The translations under genes were made by a program, and so were the position numbers. Below are positions 1 through 9,900 of a stretch of DNA of 28,528 nucleotides, piece after piece; the stretch's first letter is position 1; the number at the start of each line of letters is the position of its first letter. The stretch is from an uncultured Clostridia bacterium (GTDB lineage: Bacteria > Bacillota > Clostridia > TANB77 > CAG-508). The notes under the pieces were generated by a model. The model was not told the DNA's origin. It did no database searches and was given only the letters and a program-made list of their open reading frames with translations. The stretch lies in assembly GCA_944386335.1 (NCBI GenBank), contig CALXAQ010000025.1, forward strand, positions 1 to 28,528. The letters run 5' to 3'.

Positions 1-206
1 AAATTTGGTATATACTACCATTTTTTACATTTTATGTCAATAGTTTTTTATAAATTTTATCTTTTTGCTAAAAAAATTATCACCTTTTTTCTTTTTATAA
101 ATTTTATTTATTGTCTCTCTTTAATTATTTTGATATTTTTATTATTTATATATCCTAGTTTTTCTAAAATTTATAAAAATAGTTATGCCTAGAGTCCCTA
201 TTTATG
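1..206. other. AT-rich intergenic segment without a gene
   Basis: This stretch is made almost entirely of A and T runs. I see no ribosome site followed by an open frame on either strand, no tRNA-like fold and no clear terminator. It only leads into the promoter of the secreted orphan gene that follows. Confidence 0.6.
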
Positions 207-235
207 TAGACAATTTTCATAAATAGTAGTATAAT
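207..235 (+). promoter_or_regulatory. Sigma-A-type promoter of the secreted orphan gene
   Basis: TAGACA at 207-212 and a perfect TATAAT at 230-235 are separated by 17 nt. Transcription would start near 242. The leader then begins at once with a stem-loop: TAGGATGG (244-251) pairs with CCATCCTA (257-264) around a 5-nt loop. A hairpin at the extreme 5' end may stabilise the mRNA or act as a regulatory leader. Confidence 0.7.
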
Positions 236-303
236 ATACTTATTAGGATGGTGAGTCCATCCTACAGTTACAAGAATTTTCTTTCAAAAAGGAGGACACT
301 ACT

Positions 304-780
304 ATGAAGAAAATGAAAATTTTGGTAACTTGTTGTTTAGTGCTTGCTCTTGCACTTTGTCCTATTACAGGAAATGCTGCAATGGAACGGCACCCGATAG
401 AACCGTTGGTTTTGTCGGAAGATCCATCCATCGTTCCTTCCGAGAACAATCTGCTGCTTGGCCTTCTGCAGGAAGATATCCGCAGATATGAACTAGCTGG
501 AGACAATACGCAGAGGGAAGAAGACCTCAAAAAACTCTGGTTACAAGCACATTTCGAGAAACTTTCTATCGAAGAAATCCTGCAAAGAATTCCTGAGATT
601 GCAGAGGAACTCCTTGCTTGGCAAAGAGACGAAGTTTCCTGTTATATGAGCATGGATGATGCGAGTCTTACTCAAATAATTAAGGATTCCAATGTTTGTT
701 ATGAAGGGGTCTATCAAATTCTCCGTGCGTTAGGGATCAATGCTCCTTATCTCACATTGGAAGAAATGAGATTGTCTTGA
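304..780 (+). CDS. Secreted 158-residue protein of unknown function
   Basis: I do not recognise this family. Residues 1-26 form a signal peptide: a Lys-rich start, a Leu/Cys/Ala-rich core and a probable cleavage after GNAA. The mature part is mostly helical and acidic, with two cysteines, and has no metal-binding or catalytic motif that I can name. AAGGAGG at 289-295 lies 8 nt before the ATG. Promoter, 5' hairpin and an ideal terminator make it a monocistronic unit. Counting bases in the coding lines gives about 45-50% GC over much of the gene, against about 25-30% in neighbouring genes, and codons such as CCG, CTG and GGC are common. This points to acquisition from a different genome or to unusual selection. 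The opposite-strand frame at 243-530 is a shadow. Confidence 0.8.
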   Translation: MKKMKILVTCCLVLALALCPITGNAAMERHPIEPLVLSEDPSIVPSENNLLLGLLQEDIRRYELAGDNTQREEDLKKLWLQAHFEKLSIEEILQRIPEIAEELLAWQRDEVSCYMSMDDASLTQIIKDSNVCYEGVYQILRALGINAPYLTLEEMRLS

Positions 781-801
781 GGTTCTATGGATAATATAGA
801 A

Positions 802-828
802 ATGGGAAGCTTTCGCTTCCCATTTTTT
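802..828 (+). terminator. Rho-independent terminator after the secreted orphan
   Basis: ATGGGAAGC (802-810) pairs perfectly with GCTTCCCAT (815-823) around a TTTC loop and runs into six T residues at 823-828. On the minus strand the T tract is short, so it may only weakly stop transcription from the converging response-regulator gene. Confidence 0.9.
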
Positions 829-831
829 ATT

Positions 832-1881
832 TTAATATTTTTCTTGTATCTCTTTTATTTTATCATACTGTGTATTCAAAATTTCTAAAAATGGCTCTGC
901 TATATTTGGATCAAATTGTGTACCTTCACATCTTTTAATTTCTGCTTTTACGTCCTCTAAAGGAATAGCATTACGGTAAGTTCTTTTGGATGTCATAGCA
1001 TCAAATGTATCTGCTACTGCTGCTATTCTAGCAAAGTATGGAATCTCTTCTCCTTTTAATCTGCCAGGATATCCATTCCCATCATATCTTTCATGATGAT
1101 GTTTTACAATAGGTAATATTTCCTGAAAAATAGTAGCATTTTGCAAAATATGTGCTCCTATCGTTGGATGATTTTTAATTTGTGAATATTCGTCATCCGT
1201 TAGCTTTGCTTCTTTTAGCAAGATACTATCTGGTATTCCAATCTTCCCAATGTCATGGAACAAACCGCCTATACGTAAGGTTTGTATATCGGTTTCATTA
1301 AGTCCTAATTTTTCTCCTATCAAAACAGAATATTCTGCTACTCTATCAGAATGCCCTCTTGTATATGGATCTTTTGCTTCTACGGTATAGCGAAGTGTTT
1401 CTATACTATCTAGATAAGCTTTTTCTAATTTTTCATAGGTATCTGACAATTCTTCATTCATTCTCTTAATTTCATTCATTTGTTCTATCGATTTCATACC
1501 TGATTCTATTAATAATAGAAGTTGATCAAATTTATCACTTTTTTCGCAATATCCTTGAATATCTAATCGGCGAATGGTTTCCAATGGTGGTGCCAAATCT
1601 TTATGCCCTGTCAACAATAAAATATATAGTTCTTTATCAAATTTTCTGATTTCTTCTACTACTTTATCTCCATGGATGGGTGACATGATAAAGTCTAAAA
1701 TCATTAAATCAAAATGTTCGTCCTTTACACGTTGTATAGCTTCTAACGGGTCTGTGACACCTGTAAAATTATAACCAGAGCGTTTTAAAAAAATGGATAA
1801 AGAATCTATAATTCCTTCTTCATCGTCTACTGCAATGATTTTATAACCGTTAGAAGGCGCCTCTTGTACTCGTTTTCTCAC
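832..1881 (-). CDS. Response regulator with HD-GYP c-di-GMP phosphodiesterase output
   Basis: Residues 12-130 are a receiver domain: an acidic pair at D19-D20, the phospho-acceptor D63 in the ILDF context, T91 and K114. A helical linker (about 130-165) leads to an HD-GYP domain. It has the metal-binding HD pair at H209-D210 (HDIGKIGIPD), the HHERYDGNGYPG block with GYP at 270-272, and DTFDAMTSKRTYR near the end. HD-GYP proteins of this kind hydrolyse cyclic-di-GMP to pGpG or GMP. The start is GTG, preceded by AGGTGAT. It is codirectional with, and downstream of, the histidine kinase and the NRPS, so it is the natural phosphotransfer partner of that kinase (inference). The 216-nt gap holds a possible promoter of its own. 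The product is cytosolic. Confidence 0.93.
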   Translation of the reverse strand: MRKRVQEAPSNGYKIIAVDDEEGIIDSLSIFLKRSGYNFTGVTDPLEAIQRVKDEHFDLMILDFIMSPIHGDKVVEEIRKFDKELYILLLTGHKDLAPPLETIRRLDIQGYCEKSDKFDQLLLLIESGMKSIEQMNEIKRMNEELSDTYEKLEKAYLDSIETLRYTVEAKDPYTRGHSDRVAEYSVLIGEKLGLNETDIQTLRIGGLFHDIGKIGIPDSILLKEAKLTDDEYSQIKNHPTIGAHILQNATIFQEILPIVKHHHERYDGNGYPGRLKGEEIPYFARIAAVADTFDAMTSKRTYRNAIPLEDVKAEIKRCEGTQFDPNIAEPFLEILNTQYDKIKEIQEKY

Positions 1882-1919
1882 ACTATCACCTACTTTAAAT
1901 TTTATTTCAATTTGTTTGT

Positions 1920-1948
1920 ATTATATCGATATCTTACCAAAAAAGCAA
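1920..1948 (-). promoter_or_regulatory. Possible promoter of the HD-GYP response regulator
   Basis: Read on the minus strand, TTGCTT (1948-1943) and a perfect TATAAT (1925-1920) are 17 nt apart, about 40 nt upstream of the GTG start. The -35 box is poor (three of six consensus bases). It would let the regulator be expressed apart from the NRPS-kinase transcript. Confidence 0.45.
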
Positions 1949-2097
1949 GGAAAATGTCGAAACTTATTTAAAAACATATACAGCTAAAACCACTAAGTTG
2001 AGTACATTTCACAAAATTTTCATCTCTAGTTTATTTTCTATTTTTAGTTCTTTCCTCTCTCTGATAAATTTTATTTTACTAGCACCAGTAAATTTTT

Positions 2098-3897
2098 CTA
2101 TGCTGTCATTGGAATTTGTATATGAAAGGCTGTTCCTTTTCCTGGTGTAGTCTCAACCGTAATATTTCCGTTAAAATGTGCTCTAATATTAGAGTATGAC
2201 ATAAACAGTCCAAGTCCTGTTCCATTTTTTCCTTTTGTTGTGATCATCTCTTTAAATAGTTTTTCTTCTACCTCTTTTGGAAGTCCACCTGCTTCATCTT
2301 TTATTGTGAATACAATATTTTCTCCCTCTTTATTTATAATAAAATGAATATCTTTATCTGTTTGCCCAGCATAAGCTTGTATACTATTAGAAATCATATT
2401 ATTAATTACTTGTACCAAACTATTTACATTTCCTTTTAACACAGTGGCACTATCTACTTGCACAACTACTTTTAAATTAATTAAAGCATTCTTTAACTCA
2501 TGTTTCATTAAAATATCTACACGTTTTACTAGTTCTTCTATTGTAAAAGAAACTGATTGCTCATCTGATAAAGTTACTGCTTGTCCTTTAACTGCTGTAA
2601 TTACATCAGACATATATTCTGTATATTCTTTTATTTTTTCTATCCAGTTAGACATATCTTTTGCTATATCATGATGATCTTTTTCTGTTACTTCTGGGTC
2701 ACCTATAGAACTATCGTATTCTAAGATTAAGTCGTGCAATCCTTCTGCTGCTCCACTAATGGACATAATTGGTGTTTTTAAGTTATGTGCAATTCCTCCA
2801 ATTAATTGTCCTAATGATGCTAAACGTTCTTTTTCCATTAACATCTCTTGTTTATTTTGGATGGTTTTCATATCCAAAATATGTTGTGTTGTATCTTTAA
2901 ACAAAATTAATGTGCCTAAAAGACTTTTATCTGAAATGATCGCATTTATCTCTATAATAAAATATTTTTCAATTTTCTCAGCATATTTCTCAAATCGAAA
3001 AGTTTGTGTGGTTGTAGCAACTTTTTTCAAAACCTCTTTTAATGTATCTTCCTGAATATTTAAAAAATTATCTTTTTTTATAATATCAAAAATATTCTCA
3101 TTTCTTAAATTTCCTATATGAAATGTATTTAAAAATGTTTGGTTAAAATCAATAATGACATTTTCATCACTTAATACAATATAGCTGTCTGATATTCTAT
3201 CTACTATTTTTTGCAGAGCAATTGGTGTTGCTCTTAAAAATTGAAATTTAAAAATTGCAAGGCTATAAAATAAGACCGTAGCTGAAAAGGATAGTGGTTG
3301 CATATATACAGGCATTGGTACTCCAAACATTCCTAGAAAGTTAATTACCAATGGTACAATGGTACCTAAGATAATTAAAATGGATTGTTTGGAGAAAAAG
3401 CCTGAGTTTTTTATCGAATATTTTAAAAAGTATAAAATACCTATAAAGTATAATATAAAGGTATAAACGGAGTGTATCGTAAAATAGGGACCCCAAACAG
3501 TTTCTCCTACTCTAATACTATAACTTTCTACAAATAAATGATGGTAGTCATTGGTAAGTGCTAATAATAAAGAACAAGCTGGTATGATAAATGGTAATAC
3601 ATAAGTCCATTTGAATTTGATTTTTGTTTGGCTAAATATTTTTCCCAGAAAATAAAAGCTAACTGATGAAAAGAAAGCACCAAACGCTGACAATTTTTCA
3701 AAGAAAAATGGATCTATGGAAGTGTTTTGCATTAATATTTGTAATATTAAACAAAAAGTCCACTCCGCTAGACATAGTATAAATAAGTTGAAAGCTACTC
3801 TAATTTGTCCTTTTTTTTGTTTGGATATGAAAAATAGTAACACCAATAGTAATACTTCTGTAAAAATGAGACAATATAAATATGGTATATATAACAC
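2098..3897 (-). CDS. 7TM-PAS sensor histidine kinase coupled to the NRPS gene
   Basis: Residues 1-225 carry seven hydrophobic helices like the N-terminal 7TM region of many Firmicute histidine kinases. A PAS-like domain follows at about 230-340 (SYIVLSDENVIIDFN start). The phospho-acceptor block is LASLGQLIGGIAHNLKTP with H371. The ATPase domain has an N box near N504, a DEAGGLP G1 box near 534-540 and GTGLGLF near 559. The start is GTG. Its ribosome site AGGGGG begins directly after the NRPS stop codon, leaving only 14 nt between the genes, so the two are cotranscribed and probably translationally coupled. The 7TM sensor implies a small or lipophilic ligand in or near the membrane, and the NRPS product is a candidate (inference). 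The HD-GYP regulator downstream is the likely partner. Confidence 0.92.
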   Translation of the reverse strand: MLYIPYLYCLIFTEVLLLVLLFFISKQKKGQIRVAFNLFILCLAEWTFCLILQILMQNTSIDPFFFEKLSAFGAFFSSVSFYFLGKIFSQTKIKFKWTYVLPFIIPACSLLLALTNDYHHLFVESYSIRVGETVWGPYFTIHSVYTFILYFIGILYFLKYSIKNSGFFSKQSILIILGTIVPLVINFLGMFGVPMPVYMQPLSFSATVLFYSLAIFKFQFLRATPIALQKIVDRISDSYIVLSDENVIIDFNQTFLNTFHIGNLRNENIFDIIKKDNFLNIQEDTLKEVLKKVATTTQTFRFEKYAEKIEKYFIIEINAIISDKSLLGTLILFKDTTQHILDMKTIQNKQEMLMEKERLASLGQLIGGIAHNLKTPIMSISGAAEGLHDLILEYDSSIGDPEVTEKDHHDIAKDMSNWIEKIKEYTEYMSDVITAVKGQAVTLSDEQSVSFTIEELVKRVDILMKHELKNALINLKVVVQVDSATVLKGNVNSLVQVINNMISNSIQAYAGQTDKDIHFIINKEGENIVFTIKDEAGGLPKEVEEKLFKEMITTKGKNGTGLGLFMSYSNIRAHFNGNITVETTPGKGTAFHIQIPMTA

Positions 3898-3911
3898 TCT
3901 CGTTTCCCCCT

Positions 3912-6900
3912 TTATGAAATTAATTTTAATTCTCTTAAATACGCAATATATTTTTCTATATATGTTTTTTTAATGGTTGGCCACTCAAAACCTACTTTTT
4001 GGAAAAAAGCAATGGAATCTTCTTGTGTAATTTGAATATGAGAAGTATATTCTATTCGTTTATCCGTTGTCAAGTCATTTACAATTCCAGAAATTTTTGA
4101 TTTTTGCTCTTTATTTTTAAGCATTTTTGTCATTTGTCTTGCGAATTCTTTTTCTGTAACAATTTTCATATAAATACCTAATTCTTTTATATAATTCATA
4201 AAATCAATCATATCTAAATGATGATAATTGTATATGTGATAAATCGGCTGTGACGGATTTTTATTTTGTAATACGGTAATGATGGCATCTCCACAACTAT
4301 CTACTGGTGTAAATTCTAAATATTGTCCTAATAAATTTTGTGGTAACATATGTATATTTAAAAATGTAATTAATCGTACTAAAAATGCATTTTCATAAGG
4401 ATTTATTTGAAAATATCCATCGCGTACTCGGTTTGTAATATTACCTAATCTTAATACTTGTGCATCTAATCCTTTTTGTATACAACTTTCTAAAACTATT
4501 TTTTCCGCTTCAAATTTACTACGCACATATACATTTTCTAAATTTTGCCCAACATATAAATTATGCTCTGAGAAGGAAATTTTCTCTTTACTTTCTTCTT
4601 TTTCTCCTACATTTGCCAAAGAATTACCTGACACACTAAGGGAAGATAGATGTAGAAGACGTTTATGATATTGCAAGCAGAATTGTATCATATTTTGTGT
4701 AGCATCTACATTAATCTCTTTAAATTTTTCGTAGTTTCCAAAATGCCTTACGTTGGCTGCAGCATTAATTACAGTAGAAACCTTTGTACTAATTTCTTCT
4801 AGTTCTTCTGTACTTAGTCCAAAGTTTTCTTTGGTAATACTTCCTGTTAAAATAAAGAAACGTGTATTTAAGTAAGCATCTAATTCTTCTTTAAAATAGA
4901 AATGTAATACTTCTAATAATCTTTCTTTTGCATTTCTTCCGTCTTTATCTCTTACAATACAATAAATATTTCCTTTATCTTTCTTTAAAAAACTATATAG
5001 AATATGAGCACCAACAAACCCATTTGCGCCAAGCAGCAATACATTATTATTTTTTTCTACTAGTATAGGCTTTTCTTCTTTTTTAGCAATATAGGAATGA
5101 ATTTGGGAATAATCATAATCTGCCAAGTCTACTACTACTCTACTTTGCGTATTTCTACTAGCTAACTCATAAACCGTTGGATACTTGAATATATCTGCAT
5201 AGGCAATGTCTATTTTTTTGGATAACAATTCTACTTTTAGTTTTATTGCTAGCAAAGAGTCCAATCCTATCTCAAAAAGATTATCATAAATACCAACTTT
5301 TGTAGATAGTAGTTTTTCTAATATTTGGCAAAAGATTTTTTGCTCTTTTGTTTTTGGTGGTACATAATTATTAGATTGAATATTTTGTATTTTATAATTT
5401 TCCAATGCTTTTGTATCTATTTTCCCATTAGCCGTTAATGGCATTTTGCTAAGTGGAATAATATACCTTGGTATCATATATAATGGAAGATATTTTTGTA
5501 ATTCCATTTTTATTTGTGATACATTTAAAAATATCTTTGCTGTGAAAAAAGCAGTTAAATATTCATTATTTTTTTCATTGTGGTATAATACTCTACAATT
5601 TGTAATTCCTGGAATCGCTAAGATACGATTTTCTATTTCAGATAATTCTATTCTCAAGCCATGCATTTTAATTTGAAAATCTTTTCTTCCAATATATACA
5701 ATTTCACCTTTTTCGTTATATTTTGCCATGTCTCCAGAGTGATATAGTTTTCCTTCTCCAAATGGATTTGGTAGGAATACTTTTTTGGTAAGATCTTCTC
5801 TACCTATATATCCATACGATACTCCTACTCCTGCAATACATAATTCCCCAGGTACTCCCACTGGACATAAATTCTCGTCTTTATCACATATGTATATTTG
5901 TACATTTGGCAATGGCTTTCCTATCGTTATTTCATCTGGAGATGTAATTTCTTGGCAAGAACAGCAAGCAGTTGTTTCTGTAGGTCCATATTCATTGCAA
6001 ATAGTAGCAGAAGTATATTTTCTTATTGTTTGATAGAAGTTTGCTGTTAATGCTTCTCCTCCTGTTTGTATACTTTTTAATATGTTTAAACTTTTCCTTG
6101 TATCTGTTGTTAATAATAATAAATTTAATTTTGACGGTGTAATTAATATAAATTCTATTTTATGTTTTAAAATAAATTCACTCATTGCTGTCGGCACTTT
6201 ATGTTCCTCATAATTGGCTAAGAACAATGTTTTTCCACTCAATAACGGTACAAAAATTTCTACAGCAAACATATCAAACGATACGGCACAAATGCTAGCA
6301 AAATGTTCAAAATCTTTTACATGTATACGTTCCCCAAATCCATATACTAAGTTTAACATTCCCTTTCTATGTAATAATGTCCCTTTTGGCGTTCCTGTGG
6401 AACCTGATGTAAATACTACAGATAAAGGGCTAGTATTCTCTACTAAAACTGGTGCAAAGTCTTTTGGAAGCTCTGTAACATGCATATCTGGTATACTAGT
6501 AAGCATGTATACGCAATTTGTAATTTGCAGCATATCATGGATACGGTCTTCTGGTAGTTCTGGGTCTATTAGTAAGTATGCTGCTCCTGCTTTTAAAATA
6601 CCTAACATAGCAATTGGTATACCTGAAGAACGAGGCATTTTTATGGCTACTATATCTTCTGGTTTTATATTTTTTTTGATAAGGGAGTATGCCACTATAT
6701 CAGAAAGTTCGTCTAATTTTTGATAAGTTATCTTCTTATTTTCGAAAACTAGTGCTACTTTACGAGGTGTCTTTTCTACCTGTTCTTTAAACACTTGGAT
6801 GAATGGTTTCTTAAGGTCAAATTCTTGTTGTTTTGAATTAAACTCTTCACAAATTTGTGTTTTTTCGTATGACATTAACATATCTATTTTTCCAATTGGC

Positions 6901-9900
6901 ATTTGTATATTTGCTAATACCTCATTCAATATTTGTACATAATGAGATAGGATGCCTTGTGCAAAACTTTCTGAAAATAGTTCTGTACAATATTCTAATT
7001 TGCACATTAAATTATGCTCTGTTGGTGTTATTTCTAAAGAAAAGTCAAATTTAGCGATATGTGGATCTGGCTCATAATAGCTAGCCATTCTTTCTTTAAA
7101 ATGGATTTGTGCTTCTCCATCATTTTGATAGACAAACATAGTATCAAATAGTGGAGATCGATTGGCAACTCTTTTTATATTCAAATTTTCTATTAACTCA
7201 TCAAATGGATAATCTTGATGGGAAAAACATTCCAAAAGATGCTGTGTCATTCGTTTTAAAAATTCCTCAAAGGTTTCTTTTCCTTGTATGTTCTGACGTA
7301 TAGCAAGAGTATTAACAAACATTCCTATCATGTTTTCTGTATCTTTTTGTTCTCTTCCTACAATAGGAGAACCCACTACAATATCTTCATTATTGGTATA
7401 CTTATATAACAATATATAATAGATGCTCATTAAAAAAATATAGGGTGTAGTATTGTATTTTTTGCAAATTTGATAAACCTGTGAGGTAACCTCTTCTTCC
7501 AATACAGTACTTATTTTTTCTCCTTTATACGAACGTACTTGTCCTCTTGGATGAGTAGTAGGCATATCAAGTACTGGGATACTTTTTTGGAATTGATTAA
7601 TCCAAAATGATTTGCTATTGGCAAAGGAAGTGGTTTTACGGTAATGCTCTTCCCATACAGCATAATCTAAGTAGTCTATTTCTGGCGAATTTCCTATTTC
7701 TTCTCCGTTATATAATCTGCATAATTCATCCATAAAAATCCCCATAGAAGTACCATCGCAAATAATATGATGCATGTCTAATAACAATAGAGTTTTTCCA
7801 TTATCAAATATAATTAGTTTTTCTCGCATTAACGGTGCTTTCTCTAAATCGAATGGTTTTAAGAAATCGTTAAAAATACTATCTAAGTCGGAATAAGGTA
7901 ATGTGGATACGGATAAATGAAATTCTTCTATTTTGTCGATTGTTTTTTGTACAACTTCTCCTTCTTCTACTACAAAATAAGTTCTGAATGCTACATGCCT
8001 ATTTAAAATAGTATGGATGGCTTTTTCCAACTGTGCAATGTCTGGCTTTTCGTTAAACAAAATACCACCTGGCATATTATAGGTAATAGAATTTTCCCCT
8101 TCGATATGGGTTGTATAATAAATTCTTTTTTGTGCAGAAGACATAGGATAAGAATTCCTAATTGGTGCTTTTTCTATTTTCTGCTCTGTAGTTGTTTCTA
8201 TTTTTGTTTGCGTATCTATATATTCTGCTAGTTTTTCAATGGTTGGATATGTAAATATATCTTTTACTGCTAATTTTACGGAAAATGTAGTGTATATTTC
8301 GGATATTAGACGAAGAGAACATAGAGAATCCCCTCCCAGTTCAAAAAAGTTACTCGTTACACTAATCTTTTCTAATTTTAATAATTTCTCCCAGATTTTT
8401 TTTAGTTTTTTTTCTGTTTGTGTAGTTGCTTCTATAAAGTCCTGTTCCACTACAGAAATAGGTGGCAATTTTTTGATATCTACTTTTCCGTTTAGGTTTA
8501 GTGGTATTTCTTCTATAAAAATAATATGAGAAGGTATCATATAATATGGTAATGCTTTTTGTAGTTCTTCTTTTATTTTATCGTCAGAAATTTTTTGTTT
8601 TGTTACAACATAAGAACAAATACAATCTATTTGATTTACTTTTTGGATAATAGAAACTGCATTTGTTATATTTTTTATTCCTTTGATGCGATTATCTATT
8701 TCGCTTAGTTCTATACGTAATCCTCTTAGTTTTACTTGGAAGTCTTTTCTTCCTACATACTCTAATTCATAATTTTCATTTAGACGAGCTATATCTCCTG
8801 TTTTATATAGATTTCCTTTTCCAAAAGGATTTTTGACAAAAGCTCTTTTGGTATTTTCTATATTATTAACATAGCCTTTTCCTACACCATCTCCTGTAAT
8901 ACAAATTTCTCCTTCCATACCAATTGGCAACTGGTTTAAATCTCGATTACAAATATATACTTTTGTATTACACAAAGGGGTTCCTATACTAATTTGTGTA
9001 GATGTTATCTCTTTGGTAGTTGCACAAACTGTACATTCAGAAGGACCATATTCATTATAAATATGTGCTTTTGTACAGGAGTGCAAACGTTCATAAAGGG
9101 AAGGAGCAAAAACTTCTCCTCCTACCTGTATAATTTTTATATTTTTTAAGGCTTGTTTTGTTTCTTCTTCTGCTAATAAAAGTTCCAATTTAGAAGGAGT
9201 GGCAAGCATTAAATCTACTTTTTGTTTTTCTATTAATTGTTTCATAAAAACAGGTATCTTTTGTTCTTCTTCATTGGCAAGAACAATGGTTTTTCCTGAA
9301 AATAGGGCAACTAGTGTTTCTACTAAAAATATATCAAAAGCTACGGAACTAGCACATAAAAATCGTTCACAAATGTCAATATTTAATTTTTTATGGTAAC
9401 TTAGTAGCATATTTAAAAAGCCCTTTTTGGAAAGAAATGTTCCCTTTGGTACCCCTGTTGAACCAGAAGTATAAATCACGCAAAAAGTATCTGTACTTTT
9501 ATTTTTTACATGTACTAAATCTGGAATCTCCGCAAAATCAAACGTGTCTATTTGTAACAAATTAGGAAAAGCTACTTTTTGCAAGCTTGTTTGTGTAATT
9601 AGTAATGGTGAATCGCTATTTTCTAACATAAAATTGATTCTTTCTGTTGGCAAGGATGGATCAATCAATAAATAGCCAGTTCCTGCCTTTAAGCAGCCAA
9701 GTATTGCTACGATTAATGAAAAACCTCTATTTAATAAAATACCCACTATTTGGTTTGATCTAATTCCATTTGCCTGCAAATAAGCTGCTATATTATTAGA
9801 TTGTTGTTCTAATTGTTGATAAGTAAGACTTTGATTTTCAAAAATAACAGCTTCTTTATTTGGATTTTTTTGTACCCATAGTCGAAATAAATCTTCAATA

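Noticed and set aside
243..530. Minus-strand open frame of 95 codons
   Set aside because: It lies antisense to the secreted orphan, which has a promoter, ribosome site, signal peptide and terminator; the antisense frame has none.
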